A stretch of 64,000 bases of DNA from CAVQEK01 sp963711495 (GCA_963711495.1 CAVQEK010000004.1:1612001-1676000), one strand, 5' to 3'; counted from the stretch's first letter, positions 1 to 10,800 are shown. Notes: generated from the sequence alone by a model not told the origin. Translations and numbers: made by a program.

Positions 1-478
1 TATCTTGGACATCCGAATTTCGATAAATCACCAGGAGGTAATTCCCAGGCAATTTCACTGGCGGAACAGAAAATGTATAGTGCACATAGGGCACCTTCGT
101 GGTCATGCTGTAGTCATATTGGTTGATTGTAAATTCATTATAATCATTTAGGAACTGCATATCACTCAGGGTGGAAGGTTTCCAGTTTTCCTCACAGCGA
201 ATGATTTTCGCCATATAATAGTCCGCCTGATCACTGTTAATCTCATCAAAGATTAATACCAGCGGGTAAGTTTGATCGATGGATAGCGCTGCAGGATAAT
301 TCGGAGAAGGCGTTGGACCGTTGCCTGGAAAAAGCATCACCGTTTTAATATTGTCTTCATAAGTTTTGTCGATATACTCCAGCTTTTTGCCTTCTGCTTT
401 ATGTTCTTCACCATAAGCATAGCAATGAAAAATTGATAAAAAGTAGAAGGTTAAAACGATCGATGGTAATTTTATCAT
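1..478 (-). CDS. Type IX secretion plug protein (DUF5103 family), N-terminal part
   Basis: The reading frame starts at an ATG at 478 and stays open to the left edge, so only about 159 N-terminal residues are present. Residues 1-22 form a Sec signal peptide (hydrophobic core IVLTFYFLSIF). The following region matches my memory of the N-terminal domain of the DUF5103 family, now called the T9SS plug protein: YPLVLIFDEINSD, an ADYYMAKIIRCEENWKPS stretch and KVPYVHYTFSVPPVKLPGNY. In the T9SS the plug protein closes the SprA translocon on its periplasmic side. The gene is divergent from the sigma-factor gene, with a 125-bp gap. The family call rests on pattern memory only. Confidence 0.8.
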   Translation of the reverse strand, partial: MIKLPSIVLTFYFLSIFHCYAYGEEHKAEGKKLEYIDKTYEDNIKTVMLFPGNGPTPSPNYPAALSIDQTYPLVLIFDEINSDQADYYMAKIIRCEENWKPSTLSDMQFLNDYNEFTINQYDYSMTTKVPYVHYTFSVPPVKLPGNYLLVIYRNSDVQD

Positions 479-603
479 AATTTAAACGGTAAGGATTGAT
501 AAATTTGTTGTGATCATAATGATTAGTATTACAACGAAATGCACCTTAAAGGTGTCTTATTGCTGAAATGTAAAATAAGTAAAAATTCCCGGGAAGAAAA
601 TTC

Positions 604-1164
604 ATGCTGGAGCATAAAGAATTAATAGAAGCATGTGTAGATGGTGACATGAAGGCACAACGTCGTTTTTACGAACTATTCGCCGGGAGGATGTTCGTGA
701 TATGTCTGCGCTATGCGAAATCTGATCTGGAGGCCGAAGATGTATTGCAGGAATCATTCATTAAGATTTTTAGGAACATTGAGAAATTCAGAGGTGAATC
801 GAGACTGGAATATTGGATGAAGCGGATCGTGATCAATACCGCCCTAAACCACCATCGCAATAAATTATACATGTATCCAATGGTGAATGTGGAAACGGTA
901 CAACATGAATTCCAGCATAATCAGACGATATCGAATTATCAATTTGAGGAACTGTTAAAAATGATTCAGGAGTTACCCACGGGTTGTAAAATGATTTTCA
1001 ACCTGTATGCCATAGAGGGTTACAGTCACAAGGAGATTGCAGAGATGCTGGAAATCAGTGAAGGAACTTCTAAATCGCAGCTTTCAAGGGCAAAGATGTT
1101 ATTGCAGAAAAAGATTACTGACGATCAATCAGGAAAATATGGAAAATTCAGAAAACAGGAGTGA
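604..1164 (+). CDS. RNA polymerase sigma factor, ECF (sigma-70) family
   Basis: A 186-residue ECF sigma factor of normal length. Region 2 covers about residues 15-85 and includes SDLEAEDVLQESFIKIF, the core-binding and -10-recognising helices. Region 4 covers about residues 118-175 and includes the helix-turn-helix GYSHKEIAEMLEISEGTSKS followed by QLSRAKMLL. The ATG start has no clear Shine-Dalgarno, as is usual in Bacteroidota. A TAAATTTG element at 500-507 resembles a Bacteroidota -7 box but has no clear -33 partner. The next gene starts inside its 3' end, so the two are translationally coupled. The target regulon is unknown. Confidence 0.93.
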   Translation: MLEHKELIEACVDGDMKAQRRFYELFAGRMFVICLRYAKSDLEAEDVLQESFIKIFRNIEKFRGESRLEYWMKRIVINTALNHHRNKLYMYPMVNVETVQHEFQHNQTISNYQFEELLKMIQELPTGCKMIFNLYAIEGYSHKEIAEMLEISEGTSKSQLSRAKMLLQKKITDDQSGKYGKFRKQE

Positions 1165-2632
1165 TTTCGAGAAAGCCTGGGAGGAGGCTTTTAGAAATGC
1201 TGAAAAATCGCCTCCTGAAGCGGTGTGGGACAGGATTGAAAATGTATTGGTGAATGAAAAAGCCAATCATTACAAAAAGCGTTTATTCTTATTCAAATTA
1301 CTTGCAGCAGCATCCTTGGTGTTTGCAATGGGCATTGGCATTTATAGTTTTTATACCCAAGATACTGAACGGCCCAGAACGGTTTCGGAATCAAAAGGAA
1401 ATCATCTGCCGTCTTCCAATGATGCCGGTACTGAGAGGCAGAACCAAACCATTTATGATCAAAAAACCGAAAATAATGCCGAAAAACCAGCGGATCAGTT
1501 GGCGCAAAACAACCTGTCAGTCCAGGGTATTTCTAATGAAACAAACCCGATTAAAACAAGGGCCCGCGACAATGCTATAGCTGGTAAATCTGCGCTTAAT
1601 GTGAACACGGTCACTTCTTCAGGGAGGGATGATAATCAGATTATTAATACACAAAATATGGGCACAGCAGCACTGCTTTCTTCGAATAACGAATTAATGG
1701 ATAAAAGTCGAGTAGCGCACGGTAGCCTAAATTTGGAAAACATGGAAATGGCCGCATTAACGCCAATATTCGATGCGAGAGGCAAAGTAACTTCGAATAT
1801 CCCTTTAGATCATATTTATCTGATGCCATTTATTCCTGCAAAAACGGATAAAACGGAAGAAAATAGAACGCCGGAATTTTTTGCCGGGGTAGATTTCTCC
1901 ACGGGTGTTTATGACCCCAATTTTTCCAGTGCACGCATGGAGGCGCTGCCAACCAGTAACTATGTTGCGCTCGCAAGTGCCGATTTTGCCAAATATTCCA
2001 CAGCGACGACTCAGCAAAACAATAGTTTATCCCGCGAGCAATATAAACCGGATCTGGTGTATTCTTATGGGGCCAATGTGGGCACTAAATTGGGCAAACG
2101 CTGGTGGGTTGCCACCGGAGTGAATTATATTAAAGCCAACAGCATTGCCAATACTACTGCTTATTATCAAAATCAGAACGACAATTCGCGTGTGGCTCTA
2201 CTCAATACCTATAACTATCAGAATCAGGGCATTACCGAGATCAAGCAATCTTCACAGATGGATTTGATCAACTATTATGAATTTGCTTCTGTACCGGTAA
2301 AGGCTGGCTACATTATTCTCAACCGTGCTTTAAATATTGCCGTGCTGGCGGGTGTTTCATCTGATTTTTACCTGGGGGGCAAGATACTAGACAAAAATAA
2401 TTTTGTCGAAGATGTATCGATAACACCTGGCGAGCAGTCACCCTACAAAAGTGTTTATTTCAATGGGATCATTGGAACATCATTCGGGTATGCATTTGCT
2501 GAACATTATCAATTATCTCTGGAACCAAATTATCGCATGGCCATTAATTCACTGACCAAGGACAGTTTTGTGATGTCCAGCAATCCTGCTACCTGGCAAA
2601 TTTCATTTGGATTGCGATATCAATTCAAATAA
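1139..2632 (+). CDS. Anti-sigma-like N-terminus fused to an outer-membrane beta-barrel domain
   Basis: The ATG at 1139 overlaps the sigma gene by 26 bp and gives 497 residues; upstream codons in this frame lie inside the sigma gene and make no sensible protein. Residues 1-48 are cytoplasmic-like, with a PPEAVWDRIE motif of the kind seen in Bacteroidota anti-sigma-coupled proteins. Residues 49-71 are one membrane helix. Then comes a low-complexity N/T/S-rich linker (about 72-200) and a C-terminal region (about 270-497) with alternating strands ending in SFGLRYQFK, typical of PorT-like small beta-barrels. Inference: one protein spans both membranes and could link the outer-membrane state to the upstream sigma factor. 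The exact barrel family is not certain. Confidence 0.75.
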   Translation: MENSENRSDFEKAWEEAFRNAEKSPPEAVWDRIENVLVNEKANHYKKRLFLFKLLAAASLVFAMGIGIYSFYTQDTERPRTVSESKGNHLPSSNDAGTERQNQTIYDQKTENNAEKPADQLAQNNLSVQGISNETNPIKTRARDNAIAGKSALNVNTVTSSGRDDNQIINTQNMGTAALLSSNNELMDKSRVAHGSLNLENMEMAALTPIFDARGKVTSNIPLDHIYLMPFIPAKTDKTEENRTPEFFAGVDFSTGVYDPNFSSARMEALPTSNYVALASADFAKYSTATTQQNNSLSREQYKPDLVYSYGANVGTKLGKRWWVATGVNYIKANSIANTTAYYQNQNDNSRVALLNTYNYQNQGITEIKQSSQMDLINYYEFASVPVKAGYIILNRALNIAVLAGVSSDFYLGGKILDKNNFVEDVSITPGEQSPYKSVYFNGIIGTSFGYAFAEHYQLSLEPNYRMAINSLTKDSFVMSSNPATWQISFGLRYQFK

Positions 2633-2765
2633 AAACTCCAAATGATGAATTAAAGACGAATGATGGATGTGCATTAAATTCTCATTGGACCGATTAGCAA
2701 TAACCGTATTGACCTTTTGAGTTTTGTATAATTAAAATAAAGATAAATCAGACTAATAATTTTTG

Positions 2766-3497
2766 ATGTGTATGAGCAAGGGTGGATTAATAATGTTGAT
2801 GACGATTCTGGCTTTCATGCTGGGATCTTGCCTGAATTCCGATAACCCGGACCTGACAGGCAATGCGGATTATTACGTTGACTTTGATTTCAATGATAAT
2901 ACACAGGGTTGGGAGGGAGGATTTGCAGATTATCCGGCCGGACTGGAAGATAGCCTTAAATTGTCATTTGGTTACTCCGATTTTCCGGCAAACACACAAT
3001 TCACGGGTAAAACCATGTTTATTTCAGGTAAAAATCCACAAAAAAAATTGTTTTACTATGTTCGGAACCAGATTGGAAATCTCAAACCCAACACCATGTA
3101 TAAGCTGGATTTTGAGATCAATTTTATTGTACAATTAAAACAAAACGATCTTCCGGGTCATGATCCTGTATATGTCAAAGTGGGTGCCGCTTCGGTAAAA
3201 CCTGATTCGGTATTATCATTGAGTACGGAAGCCAGTGTTGATCAGGTGACTTTTAACCTGGACAAAGGCATGTATGCTGAACAGGATGGTCAGGACATGG
3301 TCGTGCTGGGGCAGTTGACTTTCAATAATTCTGGCAATACGCAAATTATCACAGGCAACAATACCGATAAAGCATTCTTTGCCAAAAGTGATGTTAACGG
3401 AAAGATCTGGTTACTGGTGGGATTTGATTCTACGGCAGATGCTTATCTGGCATTTTATTTCAGTCGAATTTTAACCTTTTTTACAGAAGTAAAATAG
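2766..3497 (+). CDS. Hypothetical lipoprotein
   Basis: An ATG at 2766 gives 243 residues; an ATG at 2772 or a TTG at 2763 are alternatives. The N-terminus is a lipoprotein signal: the hydrophobic run LIMLMTILAFM is followed by the lipobox LGSC, with the lipidated cysteine at residue 22. The mature part begins with a D/N-rich stretch and a DFDFNDNTQGWEGGFADYP segment, reminiscent of the first strands of carbohydrate-binding or jelly-roll folds, but I do not recognise a family. It stands alone, is followed by a strong terminator at 3519-3549 and converges on the ABC-F gene. It is likely surface- or periplasm-facing. Confidence 0.7.
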   Translation: MCMSKGGLIMLMTILAFMLGSCLNSDNPDLTGNADYYVDFDFNDNTQGWEGGFADYPAGLEDSLKLSFGYSDFPANTQFTGKTMFISGKNPQKKLFYYVRNQIGNLKPNTMYKLDFEINFIVQLKQNDLPGHDPVYVKVGAASVKPDSVLSLSTEASVDQVTFNLDKGMYAEQDGQDMVVLGQLTFNNSGNTQIITGNNTDKAFFAKSDVNGKIWLLVGFDSTADAYLAFYFSRILTFFTEVK

Positions 3498-3518
3498 GTA
3501 TGTTGTTTTATGAATCAG

Positions 3519-3549
3519 AGCCGGAGGAGTAGCATTCTCCGGCTTTTTT
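3519..3549 (+). terminator. Rho-independent terminator after the lipoprotein gene
   Basis: A perfect 8-bp stem, AGCCGGAG (3519-3526) and CTCCGGCT (3537-3544), with a 10-nt loop, is followed by a run of T. It sits 22 bp after the lipoprotein stop codon and overlaps the stop codon of the convergent ABC-F gene. Confidence 0.85.
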
Positions 3550-5476
3550 ATTGCATGGCAGCTTCTAATTCATCGATTTGTATCGCCAAAGTTTCCCATT
3601 TTTTTTGTTGTTCTTCAAGTTGACGGTTCACTTGCTCGAATGATTGGTTCACTTCCAGTAGTTTGTCGACATTCCCAAAAACCTCCGGTTTGGCCAGTAA
3701 TGTTTCAATGGATATTTTCTGATTTTCAAGCTGTTCGATTTCTTTTTCCATATTTTCCATATCGCGTTTATACACTTGCAACTGTTTTTTCAGGTGTGCC
3801 GATTCATCTGACTGTTTTCCTTTTTCCTTTGTTTTTTTTTCGGTTGATGGTGGCGGTGTATTCTCTTTTTCTTTTTGCGTATCCCGCTGATCTTTCCAAT
3901 AAAGATATTCATCTAACGTGCCGGGGTATTCTTTAACCTCCAAATCTTCAATGTACCAGATTTTGTTGGCGACTTCCGATATAAACTGCCGATCATGGGA
4001 AACTACAATAAAAGTTCCTTCATATTGCTGCAATGCCTGCGTCAGGATGTTTACTGATTGTATATCGAGATGATTTGTCGGCTCATCCAATAACAGAAAA
4101 TTCGCTTCGGAAATTAAAGTCTTTGCCAGGGCTACCCGCGATTTTTCACCACCTGACAACACTTTTATTTTTTTAAAAACATCTTCATCACTGAACAGGA
4201 AACAACCGAGAACATTTCTCAATTCCTGTTCCGTTTTACCACTTCCTGATTGTTTTAATTCCTCCAGTACTTCATGGTTAATGTTCAACGCTTCGATCTG
4301 ATGCTGCGCATAGAATGCCGTGAGAACATTATATCCCATTTTGCTGTGGCCCTCAACGGGCTCTTTACCGGAAATAATTCGCAATAATGTAGACTTACCC
4401 AATCCATTAGCACCGATCAGAGCAATTTTGTCACCGCGTTCGATAATGGCATTGGTATGGCTGAATATTTTCAGTTCGCCGTACGATTTGCCAACATCGT
4501 CTAAAACCACGACCTGCCTGCCTGATTTCTGACGGAATGAAAACCGGAAATTTACCGTAGCATTTTCCTCCAAAATGTCATCAACGCGATCCATTTTCTC
4601 CAATGCCTTGATGCGTGATTGCACTTGTCGCGCCTTGGTGGATTTTGCTCTGAAACGTTCAATGAATCGTTCGGTTTGTTTTATTTGCTGTTGCTGGTTT
4701 TCAAAAGCATTTTTCTGGATTTCATTACGCAAAGACTTTTCCTCCAGATAAAAAGAATAATTTCCGGCATAACTCACTAAATTCTGACCGGTGACTTCTA
4801 CGATGGTATCTACCGTATTGTCGAGAAATCTGCGGTCGTGCGATACCACTATGACAGCACCACTATAATTTCTCAGATAGTTTTCAACCCATTGAATTGA
4901 AGGCAAATCGAGATGGTTGGTAGGCTCATCGAGCATGAGCAATGATGGTTTTTCAAGCAACAGTTTAGCGAGCATCACCCGCATACGCCAACCTCCGGAA
5001 AACTCCCGGAGCGGACGATGCAGGTCAAGTGTTTTAAATCCTATTCCTTCCAGGATCTCTTCGGCTTTCGATTGCAATGTATAGCCATCGAGGGCTTCAT
5101 ATTTTTCCTGGGCATCGGACAACTCGTGCAGAAGTTTATCGGAATAATCCTGTTCCATTTTTTTCAGGATATGTTCGATTTTTACTTCCAAACGAACGGC
5201 CTCCTTAAAAGCCTGCATCGCTACTGCCAAAATGCTTTCATCGGATTGATAGGAGAGGAGGTCCTGGTTGAGATAGCCGATGGTACAGTCGTTACTTTTT
5301 ACAATTTCACCAGCATCGGCTGTGAGGTCCCCATGAATGATTTTGAGTAAAGTGGTTTTCCCCATGCCATTCAGCCCAATTAATCCGATTTTATCCTTTG
5401 GTTTAATGTGCCAGGAAGTACCCTCAAAAATGGGGCGATCTCCAATGAAATAGGACAGGTTATTGATTGAGAGCAT
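3548..5476 (-). CDS. ABC-F family ATP-binding protein (Uup/YkpA-like)
   Basis: A soluble ABC-F protein of 642 residues from the ATG at 5476. A frame extension to 5599 adds 41 residues that are not family-like, so I chose the internal Met before LSINNLSYFIGDRP. It has two ABC domains and no membrane segments: Walker A GLNGMGKTT and GANGLGKST, signatures FSGGWRMR and LSGGEKSR, and two LDEPTNHLD Walker B motifs. The inter-domain linker carries the Arg/Lys-rich helix seen in ribosome-associated members. The C-terminal 90 residues are a Lys/Glu/Gln coiled coil, as in Uup. Members act on the ribosome, as translation factors or antibiotic protection proteins; which one cannot be said here. Confidence 0.93.
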   Translation of the reverse strand: MLSINNLSYFIGDRPIFEGTSWHIKPKDKIGLIGLNGMGKTTLLKIIHGDLTADAGEIVKSNDCTIGYLNQDLLSYQSDESILAVAMQAFKEAVRLEVKIEHILKKMEQDYSDKLLHELSDAQEKYEALDGYTLQSKAEEILEGIGFKTLDLHRPLREFSGGWRMRVMLAKLLLEKPSLLMLDEPTNHLDLPSIQWVENYLRNYSGAVIVVSHDRRFLDNTVDTIVEVTGQNLVSYAGNYSFYLEEKSLRNEIQKNAFENQQQQIKQTERFIERFRAKSTKARQVQSRIKALEKMDRVDDILEENATVNFRFSFRQKSGRQVVVLDDVGKSYGELKIFSHTNAIIERGDKIALIGANGLGKSTLLRIISGKEPVEGHSKMGYNVLTAFYAQHQIEALNINHEVLEELKQSGSGKTEQELRNVLGCFLFSDEDVFKKIKVLSGGEKSRVALAKTLISEANFLLLDEPTNHLDIQSVNILTQALQQYEGTFIVVSHDRQFISEVANKIWYIEDLEVKEYPGTLDEYLYWKDQRDTQKEKENTPPPSTEKKTKEKGKQSDESAHLKKQLQVYKRDMENMEKEIEQLENQKISIETLLAKPEVFGNVDKLLEVNQSFEQVNRQLEEQQKKWETLAIQIDELEAAMQ

Positions 5477-5650
5477 ATTTGGTTTTTTAGAAGTAACATT
5501 ACCATGGCGTCTGCCATTGGTATGTGCAACGTTAAAACAAAACGCAAAATTATTTTTATAATGATTTGAAAACAACTGGATGGAGAACGAATTCACCAAT
5601 TAATTGGCAAATAGTTGATTCGTCACAAAGACAACTTTAAATTTCTCTGA

Positions 5651-6190
5651 TTAATACAGAAATTCAATGGGAAAAGCTACTTTGGTTTGATCCCATATCA
5701 TGATCAAATCGGCTTTATTGTCTTTCAATTCCAAATTGATGGTAAAAGGTTCATAGACAACATCAGTATGTTGTACGGGCACAGTAAATCGCAAAACATC
5801 TTTATCAGGATTGTAATTATAAGCCCCCCACTGGCCCAGATCACTATTGAAAATTATGGTCCACTCGTCTGGTCCTGGGATTGAAAAAATGGTGTATGTA
5901 CCAGCCTTCATTCTTTTGCCGTCAATTTTCATGTCCTTGTTCAGGGTAATTTCGGTGGCTTCATTTGCACCGGTTCGCCAAACCTGCCCGAATGGAACCA
6001 AATCACCAAAGATCTTTCTGCCGCGTTTGTGTGGCCGGCCGTAAGTAATTTTAATATAATTGCCTTCATGGTTCAATGTGACCATATCCAGCGGACTTGG
6101 TCGTGGCTTTAGCGCATCTTGTGCCTCTGATTTGGCCACGAGAAATACAAACATTAATGTGAGTATGATGCAAAATTTACCGTTCAGCAT
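5651..6190 (-). CDS. DUF2911 domain protein, secreted
   Basis: 179 residues with a signal peptide (about residues 1-23, ending KSEAQ) and one DUF2911 domain over the rest. Recognised landmarks are ITYGRPHKRGRKIFG, LVPFGQVWRTGANEATEI and AGTYTIFSIPG, which are characteristic of this Bacteroidota-rich family. The biochemical function of DUF2911 is not established; the protein is probably periplasmic. It is a single gene, 174 bp downstream of the ABC-F gene in transcription terms and divergent from the dCMP deaminase. Confidence 0.88.
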   Translation of the reverse strand: MLNGKFCIILTLMFVFLVAKSEAQDALKPRPSPLDMVTLNHEGNYIKITYGRPHKRGRKIFGDLVPFGQVWRTGANEATEITLNKDMKIDGKRMKAGTYTIFSIPGPDEWTIIFNSDLGQWGAYNYNPDKDVLRFTVPVQHTDVVYEPFTINLELKDNKADLIMIWDQTKVAFPIEFLY

Positions 6191-6275
6191 AATCCAACGA
6201 TTTTTCTTTGAATTTACGCATCTAATTTAGAAACTTAGGGCACAATCGTCATCTGATTTATTAAAATATACATCC

Positions 6276-6758
6276 ATGCATCGTCCTGAATTTGATGATA
6301 TATTTATGGAGTTGGCTGTGAACATTGCACGCCGGTCTCATTGTGTAAAACGCCATGTTGGCGCTGTGCTAACCAAAGATACCCGGATCATTTCCATTGG
6401 TTATAATGGTCCGCCCCCCGGCACGCATAATTGTGATGAAGAATGGCCGGAGGTAGGCTGTGAACGGGATTCACGGGGTAGTTGCAGTTTGGCTCTTCAT
6501 GCCGAACAGAATGCCATCATTTACGCCATAAAAAACAATGCCAGCGTGGAAGGCTCAACATTGTATCTCACACTTACACCTTGCCTGGCTTGTGCCAGAA
6601 TGATTTACAGCATTGGGATTAAGAAGGTGGTATTCCTGAAATCCTATGCAGAATACAAAGGGCTGCCAAAGGATGAAGGGATCGATTTCCTGGAGAGGTT
6701 TGGCATACAAACTTTGAAATATTCAGGCATCATTGAACCACTTCCGGAACTGGTTTGA
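6276..6758 (+). CDS. dCMP deaminase (ComEB-like cytidine/deoxycytidylate deaminase)
   Basis: 160 residues, full length for the family. It converts dCMP to dUMP for thymidylate synthesis in the cytoplasm. The zinc site is visible: the His and the proton-shuttling Glu in LHAEQNAI, and two Cys in TPCLACARMI. The upstream GYNGPPPGTHNCDE and the GCERDSRGSC segment are typical of deoxycytidylate deaminases, where extra Cys/His residues bind a second zinc. The ATG start is clear. The stop lies 2 bp from the 3' end of murB, and the two genes converge. Confidence 0.93.
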   Translation: MHRPEFDDIFMELAVNIARRSHCVKRHVGAVLTKDTRIISIGYNGPPPGTHNCDEEWPEVGCERDSRGSCSLALHAEQNAIIYAIKNNASVEGSTLYLTLTPCLACARMIYSIGIKKVVFLKSYAEYKGLPKDEGIDFLERFGIQTLKYSGIIEPLPELV

Positions 6759-6760
6759 AT

Positions 6761-7777
6761 TCAGATGATAATCACTTCGCGTTCCAGTTCGACGTTGAAT
6801 TTTTGTCTTACGGATTGGGCAATTTCTTGGGAAAGGTTCAGAATTTCCTTGCCGGTTGCATTGCCCCAATTTACCAAGACAAGGGCTTGCTTTTGATGTA
6901 CTCCGGCATCCCCAAATCTTTTACCTTTCCAGCCACATTGTTCTATCAGCCATGCCGCTGGTATTTTTGTATAATTTGCATCCACAGGATAACCAGGGAT
7001 AGCATTAAATTTTTTTTGCAATTTTTGGTAATCTGATCGCGGCAGTACTGGATTTTTGAAAAAACTTCCCGCATTACCGATTTCTGCGGGGTCCGGTAAT
7101 TTTGATTTTCTGATGTGGATTACCGCTTCACTGACCGAAGCAATGGTGGGCTCAATGATTTTCATTTCTTCCAGGGTTTCAGCAATGGCACCATAGGATG
7201 TATGAAGCACATGATTTTTGGTAAGCCTGAATGCCACATGGGTAACGATATACTGGCCTTTAAGTGAATTTTTGAAAATACTATTGCGGTAAGCAAATTG
7301 GCATTCGTCATTTCGAAAATACCTTCTTTCACCAGTGGCCAGGGCGTAAGTTTCAACGGCTTCTATATAATCTTTCACTTCAACGCCATAAGCGCCAATA
7401 TTCTGGATTGGTGCAGCGCCTACCTGGCCTGGGATTAAAGATAAATTTTCCAAACCACCAAAACCGGCTTTAATACAACTTATCACCAATTGGTGCCACG
7501 GCACCCCGGCTCCGGCTTTTACCCAATAATACTGATCATCTTCCTGTACAACGTGGATCCCTTGTATGGCCATATGAATGACTAACCCATCAAAGTCATG
7601 GGTGAACAGGATATTGCTGCCTTCGCCCAAAATAATCAGTCTGTTTTCCTTGATGACCGGATGGTGCAATAATTGAAGGAGCGTCTCTGTGGAATCAATC
7701 TTAACGAAATACCTGGCTTTGATATCAATTCCAAAAGTATTGTGTTTTTTAAGTGGATAGTTTTCTTGAATGTACAT
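6761..7777 (-). CDS. murB: UDP-N-acetylenolpyruvoylglucosamine reductase
   Basis: 338 residues, the usual length for type I MurB. It reduces enolpyruvyl-UDP-GlcNAc to UDP-MurNAc with NADPH and FAD in peptidoglycan synthesis. The N-terminal half is the FAD-binding domain: NTFGIDIKARYFV, LGEGSNILF, then GGLENLSLIPGQVGAAPIQN. The catalytic Ser lies in EIGNAGSFFKNP and the late Glu region is near the C-terminus. The insert with YRNSIFKN marks the type I (E. coli-like) form. It starts at the ATG at 7777. It is not in an obvious operon. Confidence 0.95.
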   Translation of the reverse strand: MYIQENYPLKKHNTFGIDIKARYFVKIDSTETLLQLLHHPVIKENRLIILGEGSNILFTHDFDGLVIHMAIQGIHVVQEDDQYYWVKAGAGVPWHQLVISCIKAGFGGLENLSLIPGQVGAAPIQNIGAYGVEVKDYIEAVETYALATGERRYFRNDECQFAYRNSIFKNSLKGQYIVTHVAFRLTKNHVLHTSYGAIAETLEEMKIIEPTIASVSEAVIHIRKSKLPDPAEIGNAGSFFKNPVLPRSDYQKLQKKFNAIPGYPVDANYTKIPAAWLIEQCGWKGKRFGDAGVHQKQALVLVNWGNATGKEILNLSQEIAQSVRQKFNVELEREVIII

Positions 7778-7832
7778 TTAAAAAATAAGCGAAAGACCAG
7801 TGATTAATTTACCCAGGTAAATTACTGGAGGT

Positions 7833-10800
7833 TTAAAAGCTTCTTTTCAGATTAATTTTGGCATGTGCAACATTGGAAATATTTCCAGCCTCATCCCGAA
7901 CGCGAATATAAATGGTTTTTTCTCCATCGTCTCCCGGCAATTCATAATCAACCAATTTTGGTTGGTAAGGTTCCCATTTTCCACCTTCAAAATTCATGGA
8001 GTTGCTAATCATCATTTCTGCAGGACCGTCTGCATTGATCTGGATTAAAACCTTCTTTTCCTTATTATTCGTCCATTCAGCCCCATTGTCAATGGTAAAA
8101 CTTGAAATTTCCGGTGGTGTGGTATCCAATATAATGGAGGCACTGACTACTGTAGATAAATTTCCGGCATCATCGGCGAATTGTGCGTAATATTTTTTTT
8201 CACCATCCGGCTCGGCAAGCACTATTTCCTTACTTGTGCCGTATGGCTCCCACTGTACATCCCTGAAGTTTTCATACCGACTGATGCGCATAACGGTCGC
8301 ATTTTCCACGCCAAGGTTTATTTTTATTTTACGGTCACGGCCCATCACGTATTTTGCACCATCATCAATGCTGATTTTAGGATTGGTGGGAGGTTCGGTA
8401 TCAACTTGAATTCTCGCTTCTGTTATGTTTGATTCATTGCCGGCTTTGTCCTTGAATTTCGCATAGACCGTAGCTTCACTTTTGGAAATATCCAATTTAT
8501 AATCTTTGACTTGTTCCTGGTATGGCAGCCATTTACTGGCGGAGAAGTCATTAGTATTACTCAATTGAACAAAATCTGCGTCAGAAGCATGCAGTTGAAC
8601 GGATGCCAGCCCATCTGATTTATTGAACCATTTTGCGCCGAAATCGATCGCTATTTTCAAGTCAGCTGGTGGTACGCGATCAAGGAAAATTTTATCGAAA
8701 TATTCAGGGGTTACATTTCCGGCCTCATCTTTGAACCGGGAATATACTGTTTTAATGCCATCCTCACCCTCCAATGTCCAATCCTTGTTGGATTGATATG
8801 GTTCCCACAGCGTTCTCGCCATACTGGTATCACCGATGGAAGCATTGCTTATGGCCATCATCGTAGCGCCTTCAACATCGATCAGGATATTAACTTTCTT
8901 CTGGGGATCATTACAATAAGCGTTATCATTGTTAATCACAAATTTCTTAATCACAGGAGGATTATAATCAGAAATTACTTTTCCACTTATTATTTCTGAC
9001 ACATTGCCGGCGGGGTCTTTGAATTTCGCATAAACCGTGCGCTCGCCTTCACCGGATTCAAGTGTCCAGGGAATGACCGTCTTGTAAGGAATCCATTCAG
9101 CATCAGAAAAATCAGATTTATTGCTCACCATCATTTGTACTACACCCTGGGCACGAAAAGACAGGGCAACCTTATTGTTTTTGTTGCGAACCCACTCATC
9201 ACCATTATTGATAATCATTTCAATTTCCGTTGGCGAATGACGGTCGAGCAGGATGTTAGCAGTGTATACTTTGGAAAAATTTCCTGCTTTGTCCTGTAGT
9301 CTGAGAAATACTGTTTTCGGGCCGTCTCCTTCGGACAACGGCCAGGCAGAAATGGTATTTAGCAGGGGCTGAAGCTTTGCATCAGTAAAGTCAGGAACAT
9401 TTGATATTTGCATACCGGCAGCCTCGCCATCAAAGGTGATGGAAAGTTTGACGATGCCACCCTGATCATTGGTCACTTTTGCGCCATCGTTAATGCTGAT
9501 GCCACCTGAAGGTGGCGTAGTATCCAGCGTGATATTAGCAGAACTGATCTCACTGACATTACCAGCTTCATCTCTGAACCGCGCATAAACGGTTTTTACA
9601 CCATCCCCTGGGATCAGCGACCATTCCGGTCTCATGTCAAGGTATTTTTCCCATGGTGTATTGGGAGGCATTGATGCATTGTTGCTAATCTGCATAGCGA
9701 CGGCATCGGTTACGGCAGAGGTAATCGTAACTTTTAAGCTCGTAGTCCACTGAGCACCATTATTGATGCTGAATTTTTCAGCTTTGGGAGGGGTTCTGTC
9801 AAGAATTATTTCTCCGGAACCAGTCTCAGAGGCATTCCCGGCCTGATCAAATAGTTTCACGTACACGGTTTTCAATCCGTCTTTTTCCATGGAAATTTTC
9901 CATTCCTGAATGTTGGCTTTAAAATCAATTTTTTGAGCACCTGCGAATGTTGGCTCGTTGCTGACCTTCATGGTCATATTACTGGGATTTTCCCTGGTGA
10001 TAATTTTGAGATCAACAGTTCCACCCTGATTGTTGGTGAATTGTTGTCCATTGTTGATGATGACTTTGGGTGGTGTAGGGCCACTTGATTTATATATGAT
10101 CGTTGCTTCTTTTGGAGCGGGACTGGTATTTTCGGCTTCATCAAGAAAATAGACCCGGATTGTTTTAGGGCCCTGGATTGAATCCAATTGCCAGTTTACG
10201 TGCATTGTACCATCAGCCTCAGGTTTATAATCCATGATCTCTGCGTGGTTCCTGTCAACAATACGCACTTTGATAGCATCTTCACACTGGATATTCAATT
10301 TTACCTGCCGTGAATTGGTGAATTTGTCACCATTATCTACAGTAATGCTTCCGGCAGTTGGTGGCGTGGTATCTAATATAATGGAGGTACTGACGACTTC
10401 TGATTCATTGCCTGCGCCATCCCGGAATTTAGCATAAACTGTTTTTTCACCATTTCCACGCAAGTCGATAATCCACTTCTTGGTGCGGACGTAATTTTCC
10501 CACTTGGCCTGGTTAAAATCACTGAAATTACTCACCATCATTTCAGACGCCTCTTCGGCAAATGCATTGAGTAAAACGCGACCCAGCTTATCATTGGTGT
10601 ATTTTTCCCCTTTGTTGAGGACCAGCTTACAATTTATTGGCGGTTTGGTATCAAGGACTATTTTGTTGGATTCGACGGGAGAAATATTTCCTGCTTTATC
10701 TTTCAAACGGGCATATATTGTTTTTTCACCGTCTCCGGGTGAGATTTGCAATTTGATTTTGTCAGTTGAATAAGGTTGCCATTTAACATCCGAAAGATTA

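Noticed and set aside
5477..5599. A 41-residue N-terminal extension of the ABC-F protein
   Set aside because: The extension is not family-like, whereas the Met at 5476 starts exactly at the conserved first strand.
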